A stretch of 64,000 nucleotides of DNA from positions 1-64,000 of the forward strand of contig NZ_PYGJ01000006.1 in assembly GCF_003014475.1 (NCBI RefSeq), written 5' to 3'. The position numbers were made by a program, and so were the translations under genes. This stretch comes from Shimia abyssi (GTDB lineage: Bacteria > Pseudomonadota > Alphaproteobacteria > Rhodobacterales > Rhodobacteraceae). A model generated the notes under the pieces. It made no database searches. It was not told the DNA's origin and saw only the letters and a program-made list of their open reading frames with translations. Of the stretch, positions 57,044-64,000 are shown piece by piece (position 1 is the first letter of the stretch; each line of letters begins with the position of its first letter).

Positions 57044-58527
57044 AGGCGCTCCAGATAACTGTCCCAAAGGTTATTGCGCAACACCAGATCAGGGTCCAAC
57101 GCGCGTTTGGCCTGTGTAAACTTAACTGCACGCGGATAGGCCGCGGTCAGTTGGTCCAGTGTCGCGTGTGGCCGATAGGGCAGATAATACGCCCCCCCAA
57201 TCGCCACAATCCGTTCGATCAGCGCATGGGTCATGCGCGCCATGTCAGCCTCGCCACGTTGTGTCATTTCCTGACTGAATGACATAACGGCGGCTATACG
57301 CGGCTGAGGAGCAAAGGCAAGCGTGCTTTGAGTGTCCTGCGCCACATAGCGCAGTGTGACATTGAGAAATTCTTGATATGAGGCGGGGATCACCTCGCGA
57401 CAAGCGATCAGGAAATCGTCAAACGCATCAAAACCAATGAAGTATTCATGTAGAATATCGGTGCGGGCGGGGTCGCGGTCATCCAGCGTCCGAACGGGTT
57501 CGTTGATCAGCGCGTTGCGTGTGGCCTCACCCGAACCAAGCGCCGGGCCAAGCCGGGTTTCGTTCCACCAGCGGAACGATTTCATCGCCTCATTCCCCAA
57601 CTGCGCGCGATAAATACGGCTGGCTGCATGGGCCATCCACCCTGATCCGGCGGCGGCAGGCAAATCAGTTTGATCTGCGGTTTCGCGATAGGTGACAAGC
57701 AGCGCCTTTTCAAAGAACTGCGCGCGCTCGACGTTGAGGCGGCCGTAGGCCATGCTGACATCCGGGTCGTCGACTGCGGCGCGAAACCGGGTGGCAAAGG
57801 CGCTGGCGTCGAGCACGTCAAATGTTGGCACGAGGCGGGTGTTGGGCACCATTTCGACCTCAAGATCAACAATAACCCCGATCAGCCCATATCCACCCAT
57901 CGCATGGTTAAACAAGTCGGCATTCTGGGTTGGTGAACAGGTGACAAGCTCGCCCGATGGCAGGATCATGCGCAGCGAGCGCACTGTTGAGCCCATAGGG
58001 CCAAAAGGCACTGGCCAGCCATGTGCATTGACAGAATATGTCGCCGCCACGCCAAAATCATTGTTGGATTGCATCACTTTGGGAGAAAACCCTGCCGGAT
58101 CAAGTGCGGCGATCACCTCGGACCATCGGGCACCAGCATGCACACGATAGGTCTGCGTTGTGCTGTCGATTTCAACACCACCGTTGGCAAATGTCAGAGC
58201 GGTGCCATCTCGCGGAATGGCCTGTCCCCCCATCGAATGACGGGCGGCGCCCACGTTGAGCGCACGCCTTTCTGCGCGCGCCTCGGCCAGTTCGCGCCGG
58301 ATTGCCGCAATCAACGTTTCATCGGCGGACGCAGTCAATGTCAGGTGCTTGTGAACCGGGGTTGACGATAGACCGCTGGCGTCATTCAGGGTGGTCCCGG
58401 TTTGAATGGCATCGGGCGCGCGCGTACCATCATAAACCGGCAGACCCGGCCCCAACCAGCGCGACAAATGCCAGCCGCCAAATGCCCCAGCCGCCAATAG
58501 GGCTGCTCTTCTGCTAAGTGTTTTCAT
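57040..58527 (-). CDS. FAD-binding oxidoreductase, VAO/PCMH type, Tat-like signal
   Basis: 495 residues. The N-terminus SRRAALLAAGAFGGWHLSRW has a twin arginine and a hydrophobic stretch, so export or anchoring is likely. The PCMH FAD-binding domain shows GAARHSMGGQAIPRDG and ATYSVNAHGWPVPFGPMGS. The C-terminal part (FTQAKRALDPDLVLRNNLW) resembles aldonolactone/alditol oxidases. It should oxidise a carbohydrate- or lactone-like substrate in the periplasm, but the substrate is unknown. It heads the overlapping four-gene set. Confidence 0.82.
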   Translation of the reverse strand: MKTLSRRAALLAAGAFGGWHLSRWLGPGLPVYDGTRAPDAIQTGTTLNDASGLSSTPVHKHLTLTASADETLIAAIRRELAEARAERRALNVGAARHSMGGQAIPRDGTALTFANGGVEIDSTTQTYRVHAGARWSEVIAALDPAGFSPKVMQSNNDFGVAATYSVNAHGWPVPFGPMGSTVRSLRMILPSGELVTCSPTQNADLFNHAMGGYGLIGVIVDLEVEMVPNTRLVPTFDVLDASAFATRFRAAVDDPDVSMAYGRLNVERAQFFEKALLVTYRETADQTDLPAAAGSGWMAHAASRIYRAQLGNEAMKSFRWWNETRLGPALGSGEATRNALINEPVRTLDDRDPARTDILHEYFIGFDAFDDFLIACREVIPASYQEFLNVTLRYVAQDTQSTLAFAPQPRIAAVMSFSQEMTQRGEADMARMTHALIERIVAIGGAYYLPYRPHATLDQLTAAYPRAVKFTQAKRALDPDLVLRNNLWDSYLERL

Positions 58528-58689
58528 GGGGGCAATCTATCTCAAAAGCGCGGAAATGTCTTTTGTCTTCATGGCATTGTCCTTCGCTGTGTGTGTCTTG
58601 TCCTTCCATATAACTGTGAGTCTGGTCCAAGTTTTGCAAGTCAGGGTTGTCGGAGCATTGGCCATTCGAGCAACCCTGCCTGAACCACT

Positions 58690-59343
58690 TTAGAAGATCG
58701 ACTGACCCGTATCTTTCCAATCTTTCAAGAACTGAGCGACCCCCGAATTGGTCAACGGATGGTGTGACAGCGTGCGAATGACACCGGGCGGAATGGTCGC
58801 GATGTCAGACCCGGCAAGCGCGGCCTCGCTCACGTGATTTGCTGATCTGATCGATGCGGCAATAATCTCGGTTTCTAGGCCAAAATTGTCATAGATCGTA
58901 CGGATGTCGCGGATCAGCGCGCCACCATCAAGGTTGATGTCATCCAGCCGCCCAATGAAAGGCGACACATAGGTCGCGCCGGATTTCGCCGCCAAGAGCG
59001 CCTGATTTACGGAGAAACAAAGCGTGACATTGGTGTGGATTCCGACGCGTTTAAAATGGGCACAGGCGCGAAGGCCGTCCATCGTTAGTGGAAGCTTGAC
59101 CACCACGTTGCTGGCGATACTCGCGAGGTGCTCGCCCTCGGCAATCATACCATTTGTATCAAGTGCCGCGACCTCGGCAGAGACGGGATTGTCAGTCAGC
59201 GCGCAAATCTCGGCAATAACCTCCTTAAAGTCGCGTCCCGATTTGGCAATCAGGCTAGGGTTGGTCGTGACCCCATCCAGCAAACCTGTGTCCAACAGAT
59301 CGCGGATTTCTTCTACCTCGGCGGTGTCTACAAAAAACTTCAT
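58690..59343 (-). CDS. Fructose-6-phosphate aldolase/transaldolase-like protein
   Basis: A 217-residue short transaldolase of the FSA/MipB type. Schiff-base Lys83 lies in [21 protein letters not shown] and FIGRLDDI are family motifs. It either cleaves fructose-6-phosphate or acts as transaldolase. AAAGGA is seven bases before the ATG. It follows the fructose-uptake genes in the same direction after a 179-base gap. Confidence 0.9.
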   Translation of the reverse strand: MKFFVDTAEVEEIRDLLDTGLLDGVTTNPSLIAKSGRDFKEVIAEICALTDNPVSAEVAALDTNGMIAEGEHLASIASNVVVKLPLTMDGLRACAHFKRVGIHTNVTLCFSVNQALLAAKSGATYVSPFIGRLDDINLDGGALIRDIRTIYDNFGLETEIIAASIRSANHVSEAALAGSDIATIPPGVIRTLSHHPLTNSGVAQFLKDWKDTGQSIF

Positions 59344-59522
59344 TGTCGTATCCTTTTCTCGATTTCAAACATACGTTTGGCAGGCGCGCACAGACGCGTC
59401 ACGCAACCGGCCCAAGCCTTGCAGGCACGGGAAAAGTTGCATTTTCAATTCAGATTTTGGTCGGGTGTTTTGGGTGCCCCGAAACCCACTTGCGCCTACT
59501 TACGCGCCAACTTTGGGGCTTA

Positions 59523-60191
59523 TCAGGCGAAGCGCGCGCCAATATGGTTGTCGTCCTGGTCAATTAAAATGTCCGCATCATCACTGCCGCGCACGATCAA
59601 TTCGGCGTTTGGCAGGTCATTTCGCAGGGCCTTTGTCAGCGCGGCGTCGGTGTCTAATCCGTGCCGGATCCAACGTTGAAGAAGCCGATTTCGCAGCGCG
59701 TCCATTGGCGGGCATACAAAAACCGTAGCGGCAAAAACATCGCGCATTGCGGACCATGGCGCGGTCTTCAGCAAAAGGTAATTGCCTTCGACCACAACAA
59801 CGGGTGTGTCTGGATGGATCGCGATGGCATTTGCAATCGACAGATCCATTTGGCGGTCAAACTTCGGGTGAAATGTCTCTCGTTTGGTGGTCGTCAGACG
59901 CCGCACCGCCTCGCAAAACCCCGCTGCATTGAATGTTTCGGGAGCACCTTTGCGCGTCAAAAGACCACGCGATTCAAGGAGCCGGTTGTCAAGGTGATAC
60001 CCATCCATCGGCAACAGGGCAGAGTAGGGCGCGCGCAATTGGTTTTGCGTGTTTAAAGTATGAACAACGGATTCGGCCAAAGTTGATTTACCTGATGCTG
60101 GTGGGCCCGCAATCGCAATGATTGTGCGCGTGCCCACCCGCTGTCGATCCTTGATCAGGTCGCAGACCCGTTTGGTATCTTCTTCGATCAC
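59523..60191 (-). CDS. frcK: Sugar kinase of the PRK/uridine kinase fold, FrcK-like
   Basis: 222 residues with Walker A GPPASGKST (29-37), LLPMDGYHLD and VVVEGNYLLL as in nucleoside/phosphoribulokinase-like proteins that accompany frc transporters. Fructose kinase activity is inferred from that context. The start is GTG, overlapping the frcA stop (GTGA). Confidence 0.82.
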   Translation of the reverse strand: MIEEDTKRVCDLIKDRQRVGTRTIIAIAGPPASGKSTLAESVVHTLNTQNQLRAPYSALLPMDGYHLDNRLLESRGLLTRKGAPETFNAAGFCEAVRRLTTTKRETFHPKFDRQMDLSIANAIAIHPDTPVVVVEGNYLLLKTAPWSAMRDVFAATVFVCPPMDALRNRLLQRWIRHGLDTDAALTKALRNDLPNAELIVRGSDDADILIDQDDNHIGARFA

Positions 60192-60970
60192 GCCGTGCCC
60201 TCTTTTGGAGGTTCCTTGGCACCTGTCATAAAGGCCACCGCGTCAGACATGGTGTAATCTTTGGGATCAATGGTGCACAGCCGTTTACCCAACCTGTGGA
60301 CGTGAATACGATCTGCCACCTCGAACACATGCGGCATGTTGTGGCTGATCAGGATAATGGGGATACCACGTGCACGCACGTCCTGGATCAGCTCCAGAAC
60401 CTTGCGGCTTTCCTTAACTCCCAGCGCGGCGGTGGGTTCGTCCATAATGATGAACTTGGACGCAAACGCCGCCGCGCGGGCCACGGCGACACCTTGCCGC
60501 TGACCACCAGAGAGCGTTTCGACGGCTTGATTGATCGATTGAACCGTCATCAGCCCAAGCTCGGTCAACTTATCACGCGCGAATTTCTCCATTGCGGGGC
60601 GATCCAGCTGTCGCATGTATTTGCCCATAAACCCAGACCGGCGAATTTCGCGGCCCATGAACATATTGTCTGCAATCGACAGGGCAGGTGACATGGCGAG
60701 CTGCTGATACACAATCTCGATCCCCATATTGCGCGCATCAATTGGAGAGGTGAAGTTGACCTTTTTGCCTTCGATCAGGATTTCGCCTTCGTCGGGGATG
60801 GTAGCCCCGCAGATCGCCTTGACGATTGACGATTTGCCAGCACCATTATCTCCGATGACGGCCAGGATCTCGCCCTGACGCAGCTCAAAGTCTGAATGAT
60901 CGATTGCGGTAACGTGGCCATAGCGTTTTACGATTCCGCGCCCTTGCACGACTGGAGTATTGTCCGACAT
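60188..60970 (-). CDS. frcA: Fructose ABC transporter ATPase
   Basis: 260 residues, one ATPase domain of the ribose/fructose (CUT2) class. Walker A GDNGAGKSS, signature LSGGQRQGVAVARA and Walker B FIIMDEPTAALG are present. CUT2 ATPases often have two domains, but FrcA-type proteins have one, as here. The ATG at 60970 overlaps the permease stop; an upstream extension to 61048 is not needed. Confidence 0.9.
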   Translation of the reverse strand: MSDNTPVVQGRGIVKRYGHVTAIDHSDFELRQGEILAVIGDNGAGKSSIVKAICGATIPDEGEILIEGKKVNFTSPIDARNMGIEIVYQQLAMSPALSIADNMFMGREIRRSGFMGKYMRQLDRPAMEKFARDKLTELGLMTVQSINQAVETLSGGQRQGVAVARAAAFASKFIIMDEPTAALGVKESRKVLELIQDVRARGIPIILISHNMPHVFEVADRIHVHRLGKRLCTIDPKDYTMSDAVAFMTGAKEPPKEGTA

Positions 60971-62040
60971 CAGCCCGATACCTTTCTGATCCACTGGTCC
61001 ACCGCGACGGCGGTAATGATGAGAAGTCCGATAAGCAGGAACGTCCATTGTGCGTCAGCGCCAAGCAACCTGAGACCCAGAGTGAACACTCCGACGATGA
61101 GAGCGCCAAACAGCGACCCCATAATCGAACCACGCCCGCCAAAGAGCGAAATGCCCCCTATCACCACAGCGGTGATGCTCTCGATATTGGCCAGCTGACC
61201 GGAGGTTGGCGATACGGACCCGATGCGACCGATCAAAGCCCAGCCCGCAAAAGCACAGATAAGACCAGAGAGCATGTAAACCGACATCAGCGTCTTGTGC
61301 ACGTTGACACCAGACAGCTCAGCCGCCTCTGGATCGTCGCCCACGGCATAGACGTGCCGCCCCCATGCCGTGTGGCGCAGCACATATGACAACACCGCGA
61401 TCAGGACGAGCATAAAGACCACACCAATGGTAAAAGATGCGCCGCCAATGCTGAACTTTGTGCCAAAGAATTGCAGGAATGGCGCGTTTGCCTCGATATC
61501 CTGACTGCGGATGGTTTCATTGGCCGAATAAAGGAAATTGGTCGCCAGTACGATCTGCCACATCCCAAGTGTCACGATAAACGGCGGCAGCTTTACGCGG
61601 CTGACAAGCCAGCCGTTCACGGCGCCAATCGCCGCCCCAACGCCAAGGCCGCAAACGACCGACACCGGCGCGGGAATGCCATAGCGAAATGTGAATTGCC
61701 CCATGATCACAGAGGAAAACACCATGATTGCGCCAACGCTGAGGTCAATTCCTGCGGTCAGAATGACAAGGCTTTGGGCGGCAGCCACAATGCCGACAAT
61801 CTGTACCTGTTGCAGGATCAGTGTCATCGCAAAGGGTGACAAGAATTTTGACCCCAATAGCAGGACAAAAATGAGCATCGCTCCAAGCAGAACGATCAGC
61901 GGAACAAAAGAAGGATTCACGTGCAGAATATGTTGCAGGCCACCTACGAAGCCACGCCGGCTACTTTCAAATTCAGCGACCTTTTCGGTGCGATTGACCG
62001 CTGTTTCGAACTCTTGCGAAGTTGGATTTGGTTCAGACAT
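60970..62040 (-). CDS. frcC: Fructose ABC transporter permease
   Basis: 356 residues with about eight to ten membrane helices and the CUT2 permease motifs LTAGIDLSVGAIM and VVIGGISLFGGRGSIMGSLFGA. It forms the channel with FrcA. It is separated from frcB by a 120-base spacer containing a stable hairpin. Confidence 0.92.
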   Translation of the reverse strand: MSEPNPTSQEFETAVNRTEKVAEFESSRRGFVGGLQHILHVNPSFVPLIVLLGAMLIFVLLLGSKFLSPFAMTLILQQVQIVGIVAAAQSLVILTAGIDLSVGAIMVFSSVIMGQFTFRYGIPAPVSVVCGLGVGAAIGAVNGWLVSRVKLPPFIVTLGMWQIVLATNFLYSANETIRSQDIEANAPFLQFFGTKFSIGGASFTIGVVFMLVLIAVLSYVLRHTAWGRHVYAVGDDPEAAELSGVNVHKTLMSVYMLSGLICAFAGWALIGRIGSVSPTSGQLANIESITAVVIGGISLFGGRGSIMGSLFGALIVGVFTLGLRLLGADAQWTFLLIGLLIITAVAVDQWIRKVSG

Positions 62041-62123
62041 TTCTCCCCCTTTTCGCGGTGGATACCGCCCGGTCCGCGTTATTAGTCTACAAGAAGATTG
62101 TTTTTTTCCGAGGTGAGATTGGT

Positions 62124-62143
62124 GGGGCGCCCGAAGGCACCCC
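62124..62143 (-). terminator. cUUCGg hairpin between frcB and frcC
   Basis: On the minus strand GGGGTGCC-TTCG-GGCGCCCC makes an eight-pair stem closed by the very stable C(UUCG)G tetraloop, 17 bases after the frcB stop. No U-run follows directly, so protection of the frcB mRNA 3' end is more likely than full termination. Confidence 0.6.
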
Positions 62144-62160
62144 TGTGATGGAGGTGTTTA

Positions 62161-63180
62161 TCATCCCCAGCAGAGTTTCAGACCTTCGGCAACCGAGATC
62201 GAGTCAACACCATCTGCGGGCTGATCCGTTATCAGGGCAACTCCCGTATCAAAAAAGTCTTTGCCTGGTGTATTGGCGGGTTTCTCACCGCTCTCAGCCC
62301 ATGCTTTGACCGCCTCGACACCCAAAGACGCCATCAGCAGTGGGTATTGCTGGCTGGTTGCGCCAATGACGCCTGCTTCGACATTTTGAACACCGGGACA
62401 ACCGCCATCGACCGAAACAATCAGCACGTCGTTTTCACGGCCAATAGATTTCAGCGCTTCGTAAGCGCCTGCTGCAGCTGGTTCGTTAATGGTGTGCACG
62501 ACGTTGATTGTTGAGTCCTTGGCCAGCAGGTTCTCCATGGCGCGTCGACCGCCTTCTTCGTTGCCATCCGTCACGTCGCTACCAACCAGACGGGCGTCTG
62601 TTTCGTCGCCAATCACATTCGGATCGGCAAGGTCAACACCAAACCCTTCAAGAAAGCCCTGATTGCGCAGCACGTCCACGGTCGGTTGGCTGACGTTCAG
62701 GTCGAGTGTGGCAATGCGCGCATCGGCGGCGGCATCACCCATTTTTGCCTTGGCCCATTGACCAATCAGCAATCCGGCCTTGTAATTATCCGTCGCGAAA
62801 GTGGCGTCTGCAGAGTCAATCGGGCTAAGGGGTGTGTCGAGCGCGATAACCAAAAGCCCCGCATCGCGGGCCTGTTGCACTGCTGGTACAATCGAACTTG
62901 TATCAGACGCGGTCAGCAAGATGCCCTTTGCCCCATCGAGAATACAAGTTTCGATTGCCTGAACCTGAGTTTCATGGTCGCCGTCAATCTTACCGGCAAA
63001 CGCCTTGAGCGTCATGCCAAGCTCTTCCGCCTTGGCTGTGGCGCCTTCCTTCATCTTCACAAAGAAGGGGTTGGTGTCGGTCTTGGTGATAAGGCAAACG
63101 GTTTCACCCGCCGCCATCGCCGAATTTGCACCAGCTGTCAGTGCAGCTACCGAGACGGCAATAGTAAGAAGTTTCTTCAT
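62161..63180 (-). CDS. frcB: Fructose-binding periplasmic protein
   Basis: 339 residues with a signal peptide (cleavage after NSAMA, about residue 23). The mature part starts [21 protein letters not shown], as in the CUT2 sugar-binding family, with [12 protein letters not shown] and ALDTPLSP at the ligand cleft. Fructose is inferred from the full frc gene set and FrcK. The operon is divergent from a ROK regulator. Confidence 0.9.
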   Translation of the reverse strand: MKKLLTIAVSVAALTAGANSAMAAGETVCLITKTDTNPFFVKMKEGATAKAEELGMTLKAFAGKIDGDHETQVQAIETCILDGAKGILLTASDTSSIVPAVQQARDAGLLVIALDTPLSPIDSADATFATDNYKAGLLIGQWAKAKMGDAAADARIATLDLNVSQPTVDVLRNQGFLEGFGVDLADPNVIGDETDARLVGSDVTDGNEEGGRRAMENLLAKDSTINVVHTINEPAAAGAYEALKSIGRENDVLIVSVDGGCPGVQNVEAGVIGATSQQYPLLMASLGVEAVKAWAESGEKPANTPGKDFFDTGVALITDQPADGVDSISVAEGLKLCWG

Positions 63181-63295
63181 TGGTTCCTCCCAAAATGACT
63201 TTTAGCAGCCGGTCAGTCCGGCCATGGCCCACAACAATCCTCCACTGCGGGTCTGTCCTAAGCATTTGTGATTCTGGTTCGCCTGTCAATAAATA

Positions 63296-63312
63296 AATAA
63301 ACTTGATTTATT
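63296..63312. promoter_or_regulatory. Inverted repeat in the frcB/ROK promoter region
   Basis: AATAAA-CTTGA-TTTATT is an inverted repeat with a five-base centre in an AT-rich stretch (63288-63317), between the divergent frcB and ROK genes. AT-rich dyads of this kind are typical ROK (NagC/Mlc/XylR) operators. Binding is inferred. Confidence 0.5.
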
Positions 63313-63352
63313 AATTAGAGATGCCATCTTTCCAAAGGGATAGGAGGTGTCT

Positions 63353-64000
63353 ATGGTCAGATCCATGGATAAAGAGACGTTGGTACAATTCACCGGTGGC
63401 GTGAACCAGAGTGGTGTTCGTGACCACAATGAGCGCCTGATTTTAACGGTATTACAACGACATGGACCAACACCGGGCGCAGATGTTGCGCGTCTTACCG
63501 GACTGTCTCCGCAAACGGTATCCATCATCCTGCGCAAGCTGGAGAAAGACGAGATTCTTCGTCGCGGTACGCCCATTCGCGGGAAAGTTGGTAAACCCTC
63601 GATCCCGATGGAGCTAAATCCTGACGGGGTTTTGTCCATCGGAATGAAGGTTGGTCGACGCAGCGCGGACCTGTTGTTGATCGATTTCACCGGCAAACCG
63701 CGCCGGCAGCTTTCCATTGCCTACGATTATCCGTTTCCCGACACGGTGTTCGGTTTCCTTGAAAATGGGATCGAACAACTGCTTGCGGGTGAGCCTGAAA
63801 AGCTGCGCTCGCGCGTTTGTGGCATTGGCATCGGCACACCGTTTGAGTTGTGGAAATGGCATGACCTGACCGGGGTCGCCGCGGAGAAATTCCGGTCCTG
63901 GAAGGACGTGAACTTTATGGCCGAGGTCGCCAAATTTAGCGATCTTCCGGTCTTTGTGGTGAACGATGCAACAGCCGCGTGTCATGCGGAACACCTTTAT
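63353..64000 (+). CDS. ROK-family transcriptional regulator, 3' end outside the window
   Basis: 216 codons are visible; the frame is open at the window end. A winged helix (RHGPTPGADVARLTGLSPQTVSIILRKLEKDEILRR) is followed by the ROK sugar-kinase-like domain (LSIGMKVGRRSADLLLIDFTGK, GIGIGTPFE, VVNDATAACHAEH). It should control the divergent frc genes in response to fructose or a phosphate of it. AGGAGG precedes the ATG. Confidence 0.9.
   Translation, partial: MVRSMDKETLVQFTGGVNQSGVRDHNERLILTVLQRHGPTPGADVARLTGLSPQTVSIILRKLEKDEILRRGTPIRGKVGKPSIPMELNPDGVLSIGMKVGRRSADLLLIDFTGKPRRQLSIAYDYPFPDTVFGFLENGIEQLLAGEPEKLRSRVCGIGIGTPFELWKWHDLTGVAAEKFRSWKDVNFMAEVAKFSDLPVFVVNDATAACHAEHLY

Noticed and set aside
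48504-59343. Sulfoquinovose pathway suggested by AGE isomerase plus short transaldolase
   Set aside because: No sulfoquinovosidase, sulfolactaldehyde enzyme or sulfonate exporter is present, and the two genes are in separate units.

Overview
The window looks like a chromosomal segment of an alphaproteobacterium of the Rhodobacteraceae (Roseobacter group). This rests on gene content and order: an iscR/iscS/sufBCD/sufS operon whose IscR lacks the usual cysteine cluster, a CckA hybrid kinase preceded by a CtrA-type site, an alphaproteobacterial GAAC-N7-GAAC LexA site before recA, a candidate Irr box, an frc-type fructose ABC operon, and moderately high GC. The family assignment is inference from protein families and was not tested by any search.

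Layout. (1) 1-2109 is the right end of an integrated element. It holds a 5'-truncated DUF2326 ATPase gene and ends in a displaced 3' half of a tRNA-Gly(CCC), the expected scar of tRNA-targeted integration. (2) 2110-24447 is mostly core: a small Cys-rich protein, a RACo-like ferredoxin/ASKHA protein, guaB, an RsmB-like methyltransferase, cckA with an in-frame amber stop before the conserved receiver lysine, a sulfotransferase, recA, a MOSC protein, alaS, a DUF1330 protein, a class II amidotransferase, a bacterial pentameric ligand-gated channel, typA, an SMR transporter, a YitT protein, a membrane glycerophosphodiesterase overlapping a secreted phospholipase A2-like gene, and three overlapping minus-strand genes. 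(3) 24508-32733 is the Fe-S assembly operon followed by tRNA-Arg(CCG). (4) 32766-42927 is envelope biology: a wHTH-TM-TPR regulator, an arylsulfatase, an ABC transmembrane half without an ATPase, a GNAT protein, a DUF882 protein divergent from an L,D-transpeptidase, and lpxD-ACP-KAS.

(5) 43005-48348 is an accessory surface-glycan patch: a methyltransferase, a glycosyltransferase-like protein, a sulfotransferase and a sialic/pseudaminic-acid-type synthase, then a P-loop kinase and an MscS channel. (6) 48504-55298 is a sugar ABC importer (binding protein, two permeases, ATPase) with a divergent LacI regulator and an AGE-family sugar isomerase. (7) 55334-58527 is a tightly overlapping four-gene set of unknown function led by a Tat-type FAD oxidoreductase. 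(8) 58690-64000 is fructose uptake and use: an F6P aldolase/transaldolase-like enzyme, frcK-frcA-frcC-frcB, and a divergent ROK regulator cut by the window end.

Most notable points: the CckA truncation together with its CtrA box, the tRNA attachment scar with a truncated ATPase, a perfect 20-bp palindrome between the RACo-like gene and guaB, a perfect 7-3-7 palindrome resembling an Irr box before the suf operon, the pentameric channel, the phospholipase A2-like/GDPD gene pair, and the overlapping FAD-oxidase cassette.
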